A stretch of 64,000 nucleotides of DNA, from assembly GCA_937906285.1 (NCBI GenBank), contig CALCWL010000077.1:1-64000 (forward strand). Direction: 5' to 3'. Under the pieces are notes generated by a model. It was not told where the DNA came from. It did no database searches and worked only from the letters and a program-made list of their open reading frames with translations. Every line of letters starts with the position of its first letter. Within the stretch, counting starts at the first letter, position 1. Both the position numbers and the translations under genes were made by a program. Source of the DNA: an uncultured Rhodanobacter sp. (GTDB lineage Bacteria; Pseudomonadota; Gammaproteobacteria; Xanthomonadales; Rhodanobacteraceae). This document shows, piece by piece, positions 25,744 to 35,766 of the stretch.

Positions 25744-28700
25744 TCAAGGGGTGTCGACGTCGCCGCGAATCAGCAACGTGAAGTGGTCGTCGGGAACGGA
25801 CTCCGGGCCCTGCTGGACGGTGCGCACCACCCACACCGGGAACTGGCTTCCGATGGTGTTGAAGCGCAGCACGTTGCCGGTGGCCCAGCCGTTGCCCCAG
25901 CCGAGCGCGGGCAGGCGGAAGTACGGCACCCCGGTCGCCGGGTTGTTGGGCGCGCAGTCGGCACTGGTGTTGCCGGTGGCGATCACGCCGACGTTCTCGC
26001 CGATGACCTCGAACGAGGTGCTGTTGGTCATCCGCACCACCCAGCGCTCGGTCAGCGCCCCGCGATTGCTGACCGTGATCGGGTACTGCGTGTGGTTGAA
26101 GGTGGCGGTGGCGGCGCTGCCCACCAACTCATCCGACCAGCCGCCGTTCCAGGTGCTCTGGTCGAACACGAGGTTCACGCGGGCGAACAGGTCTCCGGCC
26201 ACCAGCGCACTGGAGACGAAACTGCCGGAGACCGGATCGCCGGGACTGGCCAGCGGATAGGCGTGCGTCAGAGGCCGCGTGAAGCTGATCTCGCCGTTGA
26301 TCTGCACATCGCGCACCACGGCCATATCCTCGATGCGGTGCTCAATGGTCACCGGCTGGCTGTAGCCCGCCACGTTGGTGAAGGTAACCGTGCCCGCTTC
26401 CAGATCGGTGACGTAGCCGGTGTGGATGACCACGCCGTCGTTGCCGACCACGCGCACCCGCGACAGGCGCACCCGCGCGCAGTCGATGGTCTGGCCGTTG
26501 CTGACCGACGTCGTGATGCGACCGGTGTGGCCGACCACCGCAAAGCCACCGGGCCGGAAGATCGGCACCCGCCCGTCGCTGGGCAGGCGCACTGGGTCGA
26601 TGCCCAGCAGCGCCGCGTCCAGGGGCAGATAGCTGTAGGCCACGGCGCTATAGCGCAGGCTGGAGGCCGCCACCGGCTCGGGCCGGAAGATCTTGCCGTC
26701 AGCGCGGACGTTCTCGGCATCGAACCACGGCTCCGTCTCGTTGCCCGCCGCCGTGACCACGGTGCCAAAGCGCACGCGCACGAGGCCGGTGTCGTAATCG
26801 ACATTGCCGCTGACGCCGGACGCGCTGATCGTGCCGTCGATGCCTGCCGTCACGGTCTGCGTGCCACCCACGGCACGGGCGAACTGGATGGACAGCGATC
26901 CCGGGCGCAGCGGCGCGGCACCGGTGCGGAACACGTACTCGCTGGATATGTTCTCGCCAACGGTGGTCACGCAACTGGCGCGCGTGATGCTGTTGGCCGC
27001 GCCCGCCGACCAGGAGCTGAGCGTCACCGCGCCCGAGAGGTAGTTGATGCTGCCGCGCGTGATCCAGCCGCTGGGCGTGAACTCACGCAGCGTGCCCTGA
27101 CCGTTGTCGCCCCAGGGCTGGCTGCCTGCGATGGCGAGCAGCACCGTGCCGGTCACCACCTGCGCGTTCACGCCCGGCACCAGCCGAAACGACGGGCTAA
27201 ACGCGAACGTCTCGCTGTGGTTGCTGGTCGAGCCCGCGCTGTTGTAGCGCAGCTTGACGTAGCCGGACTCGTCGTTCGGGTACAGCGACGGTGCATCCAC
27301 GTAACTGATGCCGCCGTAGTTGAGGCGGAACATCTGGCCCACGCCCGCAGCCCAGCCGAGGCGTTGCGCGCCATAGACGGGGCTCGGAATCTTGACCGTG
27401 ACGTCGGGCTGGAACTGCACCGCCCCGGTGGCGTAGTTGACGCTGCCGATGACGACGCCGGAGCGCAGCACGTTGCCCGCACCATCGTCGCGGGCGTATT
27501 GCGTGGGATCGACGCCGTTCCACAGGCCCAGCCCCATCGCCTGAATCTGCTGCAACGTGTAGACCCCGAGCACGGCGGTGTCGGTCAGGGTGTTCCATTC
27601 GATCTCCAGCGAACCCGGCTCGATGGAGCCCAGGGTCGCGGTCACCGGCACCTTGCCCTGACCGTCGCGCGAGGGGTGCGCGAAGCTGTCTTCCTGCTTG
27701 GGGCCCGCGACGTAGTCCACCGTCAGCAGCGCGCCGACAGGCGGCAGCACGTTGGGTGCGAAGCTCAAGAGGTTCTGCGCGACGTTCAGATTGCCGGTGG
27801 CGGCTCCACTGAGCATGCCGGAGGTGGCGGCGGACGCCGTGCATGTGCCGGTGCCGCTCTCGTGCGGCCAGGTGATGGTGAGCGTTCCCGGCTGCACACT
27901 CTTGCCTTCTGGCGGGGCGAGCTGCAAGGCCTGCGAGATCTTCAGGGCGGCGGTCGGCTGCTGCGTTTCCTGCGTCGGCACATTCCACGTCAGGATCAAG
28001 GACGAGCCCACGTCGGGCAGCGCGCCCAGCGTTACCACGAAGGCCCCGGTGTTCTTGTTGAAGGTGCCCGCGCCGTAGCTGGCGTCCAGCCCCTTGAGCG
28101 AGCCGTTGCCACCATCCGACAGCACGTACCAGCGGCCCTGCGCCATGTAGCTGATGGAAAGCGTGCCGGGCTGCGGCACCGGGTTCACGGTGCCGACGTA
28201 GGACTGGCTGCGCGACTCCGGCGTGACCGCGATCTCCGAGCTTTGCGGCGCGCGCTGCAAAGACGCGGCGGGCGTGTAGGTGATGGACTTCGCTGAAGAC
28301 ATCGAGCCCGAGTTCAAGCTCAGGATGCCGTTGGCGTAGTCGATGGTGCCCAGCGTGCCGCTGGCGGTCTTGAGCAGGCCCGCGTCGTCGAAGATCGTGA
28401 CGCCGTCGGTGACGATGGACAGCGATCCGGGCAGGCAGCCGCCCGGCAGATTGAACTTGAGGGTGGTGTTCCAGGCGTGGCTGGCCGTGTAACTCACGGG
28501 TGCCGCGCCCGGCACCGGCAAGCCCGCTGCGGCATACGGCGGCACGAACGAGATCGGCGTCTCGGTCTGGGCGCTGGGCACGAGCTGCGTGTAGATGGAC
28601 GCGCCCTTGAGGGTGAAGTCGCCCACATTGGCCGCTTGCGTCAGCGGCACCACGCCGACGTAGGTGCCCGCATCGGCGACCACCGTGTCGCGCGTTCGGG

Positions 28701-29352
28701 TGGCGTTGTTGGCGCGCGTGAAGGTACGCGTCGCGGGCGAGCCGGTGAAATCGAAGCGCAGCGCGTCGCTGATCGCCACCGTGACGACCGCCGCCTTGTA
28801 GTCCTGGTCGGTGTTGTAGGTGAAGGTGCGCTCGACCACCGACACGGCGGTGGCGCGGATGTACTGCTCCTTCTGCGTCGGCAGGCCTTCGTTCTCGATC
28901 AGGACGAGGGTCTGGCCGACGTTGGGCACGGCGTCGCTCGGGCGCTGGAACAACTGCACCACGCGCTGGCCCGCGATGTGGTTCTCGAACAGATAGCCCG
29001 CCCACTCGGGGCCCTTGTTGAGGTAGGCCTCGATGCGGGTCTGCGCCTGCTCGCGGGTGTCGAAGGTCTTCTTGGTGGAGAACAGCGTGACGCTGACGCG
29101 CGCGTCCTGCGGCGGCTCGGCCACGATGACGTTGGCCCCGAAGTAGGTGTCGGTGTCGTCGGTGGCCACCTGCACGAAGCTCTTGCGCAGGTTGACGCGG
29201 CCTCCGGCGCGATCCAGCTCGGAGATGTCGGGGAAGATGGCATTCGAGACGCCGTCGGCGATCACGAGGCCCGTGGGTGCGCCGCCGCCTTCGGGCACGT
29301 CCGCCATCACGGCGGACTTCAGCAGTTTCACGTCGCCGGATTGAATCGGCAT
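25744..29352 (-). CDS. very large phage tail protein (1202 aa)
   Basis: A beta-rich 1202-residue protein with many short repeating Ig-like or carbohydrate-binding-like units; phrases such as GSVNYATGAVQF, GTIDYANGILSL, GNVDYDTGLVRV and GSINYLSGAVTL recur, and each appears to close one domain. The N-terminus (MPIQSGDVKLLKSAVMADVP) is specific. It follows the tape measure and a small tail gene in the transcript, which fits a tail-tip or central fibre protein. Confidence 0.75.
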   Translation of the reverse strand: MPIQSGDVKLLKSAVMADVPEGGGAPTGLVIADGVSNAIFPDISELDRAGGRVNLRKSFVQVATDDTDTYFGANVIVAEPPQDARVSVTLFSTKKTFDTREQAQTRIEAYLNKGPEWAGYLFENHIAGQRVVQLFQRPSDAVPNVGQTLVLIENEGLPTQKEQYIRATAVSVVERTFTYNTDQDYKAAVVTVAISDALRFDFTGSPATRTFTRANNATRTRDTVVADAGTYVGVVPLTQAANVGDFTLKGASIYTQLVPSAQTETPISFVPPYAAAGLPVPGAAPVSYTASHAWNTTLKFNLPGGCLPGSLSIVTDGVTIFDDAGLLKTASGTLGTIDYANGILSLNSGSMSSAKSITYTPAASLQRAPQSSEIAVTPESRSQSYVGTVNPVPQPGTLSISYMAQGRWYVLSDGGNGSLKGLDASYGAGTFNKNTGAFVVTLGALPDVGSSLILTWNVPTQETQQPTAALKISQALQLAPPEGKSVQPGTLTITWPHESGTGTCTASAATSGMLSGAATGNLNVAQNLLSFAPNVLPPVGALLTVDYVAGPKQEDSFAHPSRDGQGKVPVTATLGSIEPGSLEIEWNTLTDTAVLGVYTLQQIQAMGLGLWNGVDPTQYARDDGAGNVLRSGVVIGSVNYATGAVQFQPDVTVKIPSPVYGAQRLGWAAGVGQMFRLNYGGISYVDAPSLYPNDESGYVKLRYNSAGSTSNHSETFAFSPSFRLVPGVNAQVVTGTVLLAIAGSQPWGDNGQGTLREFTPSGWITRGSINYLSGAVTLSSWSAGAANSITRASCVTTVGENISSEYVFRTGAAPLRPGSLSIQFARAVGGTQTVTAGIDGTISASGVSGNVDYDTGLVRVRFGTVVTAAGNETEPWFDAENVRADGKIFRPEPVAASSLRYSAVAYSYLPLDAALLGIDPVRLPSDGRVPIFRPGGFAVVGHTGRITTSVSNGQTIDCARVRLSRVRVVGNDGVVIHTGYVTDLEAGTVTFTNVAGYSQPVTIEHRIEDMAVVRDVQINGEISFTRPLTHAYPLASPGDPVSGSFVSSALVAGDLFARVNLVFDQSTWNGGWSDELVGSAATATFNHTQYPITVSNRGALTERWVVRMTNSTSFEVIGENVGVIATGNTSADCAPNNPATGVPYFRLPALGWGNGWATGNVLRFNTIGSQFPVWVVRTVQQGPESVPDDHFTLLIRGDVDTP

Positions 29353-29353
29353 C

Positions 29354-29761
29354 TCAAATCTCCAGGAATCGAAGGGTCAGGCGGTAGAAGTCGGAGCCGG
29401 ATCGCGCCGGAATGCCCAGCACGGGTTCGGCCTCGATGGCTGTCTCCGCGTGGCGGAAGGCGACCGTGAAGACGCGGCCATCGGTGAAGCTCAGTTCGAA
29501 GCGGCCCGTGGTGCCGCCCACCGGGATCGCCGCCCACGCACGCAACTGCTCGACGGTGGCGCGCGTCACCCACGCCATGTCGGGTGCGCCCGCCAAGGTG
29601 ATCGGGCGACCGGCCTGCCGGGTGGCGGACTGGATCAACAAGGCACCCGTGATGAGGTAGGACGTGGACGCCACGGCGGGCGACCACGCGTGCTCGTCGC
29701 TCCACAGCAAGTCGTCGGGCAATGGCAGAGACACCCCGGTGGTGAGGTTCTTCAGTTGCAT
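29354..29761 (-). CDS. phage tail protein (135 aa)
   Basis: Starts MQLKNLTTGVSLPLPDDLLW and ends two bases before the next start. The sequence is a compact alpha/beta domain (GGTTGRFELSFTDGRVFTVA). Being directly downstream of the tape measure gene, it could be a distal-tail adaptor, but no family is recognised. Confidence 0.65.
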   Translation of the reverse strand: MQLKNLTTGVSLPLPDDLLWSDEHAWSPAVASTSYLITGALLIQSATRQAGRPITLAGAPDMAWVTRATVEQLRAWAAIPVGGTTGRFELSFTDGRVFTVAFRHAETAIEAEPVLGIPARSGSDFYRLTLRFLEI

Positions 29762-29796
29762 CGGGAAATCTCAGACGAAGAAACAGGAATGCACGG

Positions 29797-32700
29797 TCAA
29801 GACGTGCGGGTGCGGGCCGTGGCCAGCAGTTGCAGAAGGCGGGATTCGTCGCGAGCGTCCACGGTGACGTTGACCGTGCTGTGGCCTGCGGCCAGTTCCA
29901 CGCGCACGGTGCGCGCGGGGCTGGCATCGGACAGCTGCGGGCGCGCGAGGTTCGCGGCTGCAGGCTGCACCAGGCCACCGGTGGCAAAACCCTGGATGCT
30001 GGCCAATGCGTTCCCGGCCAGCACCCGCGCTGGGGCGCTCAGGTTGTTGATGGCCTCGAAAAAGCCCACACCCAGGCGCGCCACCGCCGAGCGGTTGACC
30101 ACGTATTCGCCCGGCGTGAGCATCGCGGGCACGGTGTCGGACTTCGACAGCCCGCCGCGCCGGTAGAACTCGCCCTGGTTCTCTTCCATGTAGTCGATCA
30201 GCTCGCGCTCCAGGTCTTGCTTGCTGTTGTTCATGGCCCATTGCCAGCGCTCGGCAATCGTCGTCAGCGCCCCCTTCTCCCGGCTCGTCAAGGTCTTGAG
30301 TGCCTCCATGCGTTCGAGCACAGGCTTGTCCAGGTTCCACAGCTTCGACCAGTGATTGCGCGTGGCCTGATTGGCAATCGGACCGCCCCAACTGCCGGTG
30401 TTGATGCTCTGCATGCCCAGTTCCATCATCTTTTGCGCCTGGACGACTTCGCGGTTTTTCTTGGGCGTTCCACCACCCACAAAGCCACCGGTGGCAAAGC
30501 GCGCGACACCACTGGCCAACCGCGAGAGCGCGCCGCTGCCGTACTTCTGCACGGCTGCCTTGCGGATCACGAAGGCACCGGCGTCCAGCGTGCGCGGCAC
30601 GGTGTCGTGGTGGCCGGAGCCGGGCACCGAGCCACCGCTCATCCGGGGAAAGGCCGGAGCCACCGCGCCACCGTCGGCAAAGTGACGGACACCACCACCC
30701 GCGCCACCGACCAGACCGCCCGTGGCATTGGTTTCCACCTTGGTCACATAGATGGTGTGGGTGCTGGAGGTGTTGCGCCCGTTGAGGCTGTCGATCTCCG
30801 CGCGTACCGCACCGACGTTGCTGGCCACCTGATGCTGAGATTCGGTCTGAATGCGATCCAGCGCCTTGATCATCCCCTCGACATTGGTGATGGCCGCCTG
30901 CGCCTTCTCGGTCGCCACCTTCAGCTCGAATTGCGCGTTCTGGTCGGCGTAGGTCTTGAGCTTGTCCAGCGCTTCCTTCGCCTTGGACACGTCGGCATCG
31001 ACCGGCAGCGTCTTGCCTTCCTTCAGGAGCGCCTCGTATTCCTTGAGCTTCTTCTCCGCTTCCTGCAGGTCGGCCTGGATCTGGAGCAGGTACTCCTTTT
31101 CCGCCAGGGCCTTGTCCAGATCGGCGATGGCCTTGTCGAAGCGCGTGGTGTCGGCGTCGAGCGTGACCTTCAGACCGTCCTTGAGCTTGGCGGTGATGTC
31201 GTCGATCTGGCGTGTGGTCTCGGTCAGCGTGCGCTGAATCTCATCGCGTGCGATGATCGCCGAGCGTGCCGCCGTCTGGTGCGCCTTCGCTTCGGCGTCC
31301 AGCGTCTGGTTGAGGATTTCCTCGGACTGGCGGATGCGGTCGATGGCGTCGCGCACGCCCTGTTTGCCTTGCGCGGCCTGCGCATCGGCGTCCTTGGCCT
31401 TCTGCGCCAGTTCGGCGCGCAGCTGATCGGCCTGCCGCATCAGGTCGGCGGCCTGCTGGTATTCCTGCCTGCGGTAGGCCTCGCGCGACTGCGCTTCCAG
31501 TTGCGTGACCTGTGACACCGCCTGTTCGGACTGCTTGCGCGCTTCCTCGCCGCGCTTGGCCTCGTTGGTCTGGCTGGTGGCCACCTGCGCGGCCATGTCC
31601 ATCGCCTTCTGCGCGAGCTGACGGGCAAGCTCCAACTCGCCGTTGGCCAGCGCCCGGCGCGCCTGCTCCTGCATCTCGGCGATCTGGCGCTTGCGATCCT
31701 CGGTGGCCTCGTACTCCGTCATGCCCTGACGGCGGATGTCGCGGATGCGCTCCTCCGTGGACATCGACAACTGGCGCTTGGCTTCCTCGATGCGCTGCAC
31801 TTCGGCCAGATGCCGGTTGGCTTCGGCGTTGAGCGCGTCGATGTGCTGGCGGTACTCGGAGAGCGCCTGCGTCAAGGTCTGGCGCTTGGTGGCGAGGATG
31901 TCGTTCTCGACCCGCTGCACGTTGGCGCGGCGCTCTTCCTCGGTCTGGCCTTGCCGGGCAGCGGCGTCCTTGCGCGCCTGCGTTTCCTGATCGATCAGGC
32001 CGAGCGTCTCGGTCGTGGCCTGACGGCGCAGGGTGGCCTGCTGCGTCAGCGCCTCGGTGAGCAGCTGGGTGGATTTGGTGATCTTGGCGGTTTCGGACTG
32101 CTGGGTGAGGTCGAGCGCCGCCTTCTCCTGCTCGTAGCGGTTCTTCACCGCCTGCACCTGCTGCGCGAGGCTGGCCTCGACGATGGAGGTCAGCCCCTTG
32201 TAGGCCTCGGCCATCTTGGCGGTGGCGTCGTTGACCACGCCTTGGGCCTTGCCCACCGCCTGTTCGACCTCGCCCAGCCGGGACTTGAGCTTTTCCAGCG
32301 CGGCGTGCACCGCCTCGATGCCGCGTCCGACCGCTTCCTGCGTGCCCTGGCGCACGGCTTCGAGCCGCTTGGCGATCTCCTCGGCGGCGGTCGCGGCGGT
32401 GTTCATCGCGCCCTTGGCCGCGTTCGCGCCTTCGGTGGCGTCGGCGTACATCTCGGCGAAGATGCGATTCATCTCCGCGAGCCGCTGCTCGTGGCGCTTC
32501 GTGGCTTCGGCGATGGTGTCGGAGCTGAAGATGGCTGCGAACACTTCCCACTGGAAGCGCAGGTGCTCGATGCCCTTCATCAGCACCTCGACCATGAAGA
32601 TGCCCGCCTTGCGGACGATCTCGAACTTCTCCGACAGCCACGTGCCGATCTCCCAGCCGATGATGGCCGCGCCGAGGACGCCGAAAGCCACGCGCAGCTT

Positions 32701-33765
32701 GCCCACCGGGGCGATGGCATTGGAGAGCGACAGGTTCGCCGTCGCCCACGCCGCCGCCGTGGTGCTGGCCGCCGTCACTGCTGCCGCGCCCGCCGTCTGC
32801 CACGCGATGATCAGCGCCGGGATCAGGCGGTAGACCAGCACCGCGAGCCCGACCTCGGCGATGCGCCCCAGCCACTTCATCACCGTGTCCAGATTCTCCG
32901 ACAGCCACGTCAGCGCCTCGGCGAACCTCTTGGTGAAGCCGGTCGATTCGTCGAGTTTGCTGATCCACTGGCCGAAGGCGTTCGACAGGCGCGTGAAGGC
33001 CTGGCTGACGGTCATCGGCAGTTGCGCGTACTCAGCGGCCAGCTTGTCCTTCTGGCTCATCAGCGCGTTGACCACCACGTCGGCGGTGAGCCGCCCTTCC
33101 TCGGCGAGCTTGCGCAGCCGTCCGATGGGAACGTTCAGGCCATCGGCGAGCGCCTTGGCCAGACGCGGGCTGTTCTCGACGACGGAGTTGAATTCCTCGC
33201 CGCGCAGCACGCCCGAGGCCAAGGCCTGCCCGAACTGCAGCAGGGACGACTGCGCCTCGGTGGCCGATGCGCCGGAGATGCGCAGCGCCTGCGAGATGCT
33301 CTCGGTGAGCGAGAGCGCGTCCTTCTGCTCGCCGCCCAGCATCCGCACGGCCTGCTGGAGCTTGCCGTAGAGCGTGGCCGTCTCCTGGATCGGCACGCCG
33401 ATGCGCTGCGCGATGGCGAACAGCTCCTTCTGCGCGACCGCGTATTCGCGCTGGCCTGCGGTGGCGAGCTTGAGGCGCGCGGACATCATGTTCCAGGCGT
33501 CGGCGATCTGGACGATCTCCTGCACCTTGCCCGCCGCCCAGTTGAGGGTGAGGAAGGCCAGCAACTGCGTCTTGGCCTTGGCGACCTGATCGCCGAAGGC
33601 GTTCATTCCGGCCTTGACCTCGGCCATCCCGGCGGCGGCCTTGTCGCCTGCGGTCTTGGCGCTGGAGCCGAACCCGCCGAGGCTGCGTTCGGCCGAGGTG
33701 ATGGCGCGTTTGAGCCCCTCGTCGGCCCCTTCGAGCGCGACGAGGATGGAAATGCGGTTCGCCAT
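29797..33765 (-). CDS. phage tail tape measure protein
   Basis: A 1322-residue protein. The N-terminus (RISILVALEGADEGLKRAIT) and the segment GEEFNSVVENSPRLAKALAD are typical of the TMP N-terminal domain (TIGR02675-like). Hydrophobic segments occur at about residues 310-370, then a long Ala/Gln/Glu coiled coil (about 440-1000), then Gly-rich parts with repeated FATGG/FADGG-type motifs. Length sets tail length; at roughly 1.5 angstrom per residue this predicts a tail of about 200 nm. Confidence 0.95.
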   Translation of the reverse strand: MANRISILVALEGADEGLKRAITSAERSLGGFGSSAKTAGDKAAAGMAEVKAGMNAFGDQVAKAKTQLLAFLTLNWAAGKVQEIVQIADAWNMMSARLKLATAGQREYAVAQKELFAIAQRIGVPIQETATLYGKLQQAVRMLGGEQKDALSLTESISQALRISGASATEAQSSLLQFGQALASGVLRGEEFNSVVENSPRLAKALADGLNVPIGRLRKLAEEGRLTADVVVNALMSQKDKLAAEYAQLPMTVSQAFTRLSNAFGQWISKLDESTGFTKRFAEALTWLSENLDTVMKWLGRIAEVGLAVLVYRLIPALIIAWQTAGAAAVTAASTTAAAWATANLSLSNAIAPVGKLRVAFGVLGAAIIGWEIGTWLSEKFEIVRKAGIFMVEVLMKGIEHLRFQWEVFAAIFSSDTIAEATKRHEQRLAEMNRIFAEMYADATEGANAAKGAMNTAATAAEEIAKRLEAVRQGTQEAVGRGIEAVHAALEKLKSRLGEVEQAVGKAQGVVNDATAKMAEAYKGLTSIVEASLAQQVQAVKNRYEQEKAALDLTQQSETAKITKSTQLLTEALTQQATLRRQATTETLGLIDQETQARKDAAARQGQTEEERRANVQRVENDILATKRQTLTQALSEYRQHIDALNAEANRHLAEVQRIEEAKRQLSMSTEERIRDIRRQGMTEYEATEDRKRQIAEMQEQARRALANGELELARQLAQKAMDMAAQVATSQTNEAKRGEEARKQSEQAVSQVTQLEAQSREAYRRQEYQQAADLMRQADQLRAELAQKAKDADAQAAQGKQGVRDAIDRIRQSEEILNQTLDAEAKAHQTAARSAIIARDEIQRTLTETTRQIDDITAKLKDGLKVTLDADTTRFDKAIADLDKALAEKEYLLQIQADLQEAEKKLKEYEALLKEGKTLPVDADVSKAKEALDKLKTYADQNAQFELKVATEKAQAAITNVEGMIKALDRIQTESQHQVASNVGAVRAEIDSLNGRNTSSTHTIYVTKVETNATGGLVGGAGGGVRHFADGGAVAPAFPRMSGGSVPGSGHHDTVPRTLDAGAFVIRKAAVQKYGSGALSRLASGVARFATGGFVGGGTPKKNREVVQAQKMMELGMQSINTGSWGGPIANQATRNHWSKLWNLDKPVLERMEALKTLTSREKGALTTIAERWQWAMNNSKQDLERELIDYMEENQGEFYRRGGLSKSDTVPAMLTPGEYVVNRSAVARLGVGFFEAINNLSAPARVLAGNALASIQGFATGGLVQPAAANLARPQLSDASPARTVRVELAAGHSTVNVTVDARDESRLLQLLATARTRTS

Positions 33766-33766
33766 T

Positions 33767-34411
33767 TCAGTCCACCAACCGCAACTGCTTCTCGATGCGC
33801 GCGGAGAGGCGCGGGATGCGAGCGGCGACGATGCGCTCGACGTTCAGGCGCTTCTTGAGCACGACCTTGGGCACCAGCACGGCGATGGGCACGTCCGCGC
33901 CGCGCTTGAGGCGCTTGACGCCCTCGGCCTTGCGGTAGCGGCGCTTGAAGCCCGACAGTGGCCGGTCGTGTTCCTTGATGTTCTCGGCCATCAGCACGAT
34001 GTTCCCCTTGGCGTTCTTGATGAAATAGGCATTGCCGCCGCGCATCAGCTCGGCGATCTGCGCCTTGAAGCGTTTGCTGCCCACGCGCCCGTGCAGCGGG
34101 ATCAGCATCCGGCCACCGATGACGCCGCCACGCTCGTGGATGCCAGACCACGGGATGCGCGAGCCGACGTAGAGCGCGGGCAGCCGACTCCGATCCTTGT
34201 CCAGCACCTTGGCGGTGAAGCCCTTGACGAAGGACTTCTTGACCACCGCCATCTGGCCCGCGACGTGGCTGCGCACGTCCTGCTTGAGCTCGGCGGCCTC
34301 GCTGGCGATGCCGCGCGCGACCGCCTGCTTGACCTTGTCGCGGAACTCGCCGCCCCAGCGGCGCAGTTGCGCCTGCGCGGCCTTGCTATCGATGCGAACC
34401 GAGATGCGCAT
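33767..34411 (-). CDS. phage minor tail/virion protein (DUF6441-like)
   Basis: A 214-residue protein; ATG 34411 (MRISVRIDSKAAQAQLRRWG) is chosen over the longer frame. Basic and helical N-terminus, then a region with GSRIPWSGIHERGGVIGGRM, reminiscent of phage head-tail or minor tail proteins that keep HERG motifs. Lies between the tail chaperone frame and the tape measure gene. Confidence 0.65.
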   Translation of the reverse strand: MRISVRIDSKAAQAQLRRWGGEFRDKVKQAVARGIASEAAELKQDVRSHVAGQMAVVKKSFVKGFTAKVLDKDRSRLPALYVGSRIPWSGIHERGGVIGGRMLIPLHGRVGSKRFKAQIAELMRGGNAYFIKNAKGNIVLMAENIKEHDRPLSGFKRRYRKAEGVKRLKRGADVPIAVLVPKVVLKKRLNVERIVAARIPRLSARIEKQLRLVD

Positions 34412-35002
34412 GGCTGATTGCCTGATCGGTGAGCCTGTCGAGGGTCTGGTCAAGGTGACGGGCTTCGCCGCGTGCGCCGATGGCGATCAGCGAGAGCAGC
34501 CGCGCATCGCGTGCGGCGTCCTCCCGCGCGGCGGCGGCGGCGAAGCCGCGCACCTGCGCCAAGGTGTAGCCGAAGATGTCCGGCAACCGGTGGCCGTGGG
34601 CGATCAGGTGCTGGACGGTGTCGAACCAGCCGTGGCCATTGCTGCCGTCGCGCCCGTCTGCGCGATCAGCCCGTCGAGCCGAGGCATCACCGTCCGGGTA
34701 AAAAAATCGGCGTTGACCTCGATCACCTTGGCCGCGAGCAGAATCGCCTCGTCGGCGGCCAGCTCATCGACCCACGCGCGCGGTTTGCCGACGGCAATCG
34801 ACACCGCCGTCAGCAGGTCGTCGCCGCGCTCGCCGAACAGCGCCAGCCAGTCGATACCATCGCCTCCGATCTGTTGCATCACCGGCGTGATGGCGCGCAG
34901 GAAGGCGGGCATCTGGCCGACCTTGAGCGGCTTGATGGCCAGCGGCTCGCCGTCGATGACCAGTTCCACCGCCTGCGGGATGAGGGTTTCCAGATCGCTC
35001 AT
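34386..35002 (-). CDS. tail assembly chaperone G-T fusion made by -1 frameshifting
   Basis: A slippery T-TTT-TTT at 34706-34700 in the upstream gene (codons GAT TTT TTT ACC) allows a -1 shift. I read the -1 frame codon by codon: it is open from TAC at 34700 through to the stop at 34386 and joins the downstream segment LPDIFGYTLAQVRGFAAAAA. The downstream segment has only a weak TTG start of its own. This is the layout of lambda G/GT-type tail chaperones, where the longer product recruits the tape measure. Confidence 0.8.
34604..35002 (-). CDS. tail assembly chaperone, short (G-like) product
   Basis: MSDLETLIPQAVELVIDGEP, about 132 residues from ATG 35002; in-frame starts at 35014 (ATG overlapping the previous stop) and 35017 (GTG) are possible. 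It lies between the major tail protein and tape measure genes, the usual place for tail chaperones. The last ~30 codons follow the slippery run and give the unshifted ending. Confidence 0.8.
   Translation of the reverse strand: MSDLETLIPQAVELVIDGEPLAIKPLKVGQMPAFLRAITPVMQQIGGDGIDWLALFGERGDDLLTAVSIAVGKPRAWVDELAADEAILLAAKVIEVNADFFTRTVMPRLDGLIAQTGATAAMATAGSTPSST
34700..34706 (-). other. -1 ribosomal frameshift slippery heptamer
   Basis: Seven T residues on the minus strand, read in the zero frame as T TTT TTT followed by A. Both frames are open here, and the -1 frame continues for about 105 codons. Confidence 0.8.
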
Positions 35003-35013
35003 GGCAGCCCCCA

Positions 35014-35766
35014 TCACAGTTGCACGATGCGGCCGAACTGGCCGAGCACCGCGTCATAGGGTTTGGTGGTGTCGGCCAGCAGCGAGCCTTCCAGCTCGAA
35101 CTTGTTGTACTCGTCCGAGATGAAGGAGATCTCCTTCAGCGGATCGAAGGCCACGCGGTACAGCTCCACCAGCACCTTGGCGTTGCCCTGCGCGGTGTTG
35201 ACGCCTTCCAGGCGCAGGAACCGTTCGGGCAGCGCCTGCGTGAAGATGCCGATCTCGGTGGCAACACCGTAGCTGTAGGCCGCCTTGAACGGCGCGGTGA
35301 AGCCGGTGGTATCCAGAAACTGGAGGGCACCGAAGTCGGTGTCGGCGGTGTAGTGCGTGCCTGCGGTCAGCGTCGCGGGCGTGCCCGCCGAGTCGGTCAC
35401 CACCAGCGCCGACACCTTCGGGTGCGCGAAGAAGTAGCGGTCGCCGACCACGGGCGCAGCACCGCCGATGGGTTCGGCGGTCACCGTGCCGGTGCTGCCG
35501 GTGACGTGGTTGCCGTAGAGGGCCAGGGCGAGGTTTTCTTTTGTGAACTCCTCGATGGTGAGGTTCACGGTGGCCGACTTCTGCTTGACCATCCGGTGGT
35601 CGAGCGAGCGCTGGCCGGTCTGGCTCTCGTAGTGCTCCAGCACGTCGGTCTTGAGCGAGAGCTTCAACTCGGCGACGTTGCCGGGCGAGCGCACTTCGAT
35701 GGGCAGGCCGTCGATATCGCGCTTGCCGAGGAAGACGCGGCCTTGGAACGATGCATAGGTGCTCAT
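35014..35766 (-). CDS. phage major tail (tube) protein
   Basis: A 250-residue protein, MSTYASFQGRVFLGKRDIDG, followed by a beta-rich core (TVNLTIEEFTKENLALALYG, then PLKEISFISDEYNKFELEGS). This pattern and its place just upstream of the tail chaperones match siphophage tube proteins. A C-terminal Ig-like extension is not obvious. Confidence 0.85.
   Translation of the reverse strand: MSTYASFQGRVFLGKRDIDGLPIEVRSPGNVAELKLSLKTDVLEHYESQTGQRSLDHRMVKQKSATVNLTIEEFTKENLALALYGNHVTGSTGTVTAEPIGGAAPVVGDRYFFAHPKVSALVVTDSAGTPATLTAGTHYTADTDFGALQFLDTTGFTAPFKAAYSYGVATEIGIFTQALPERFLRLEGVNTAQGNAKVLVELYRVAFDPLKEISFISDEYNKFELEGSLLADTTKPYDAVLGQFGRIVQL

Noticed and set aside
25543..28296. A 917-residue + strand open frame
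   Set aside because: It is antisense to the 1202-residue tail gene, its sequence is low in recognisable folds, and it has no supporting neighbours on that strand.
31810..33858. A 682-residue + strand open frame
   Set aside because: It is antisense to the tape measure gene; its Leu/Gly/His/Arg-rich content mirrors the coiled coil on the other strand.
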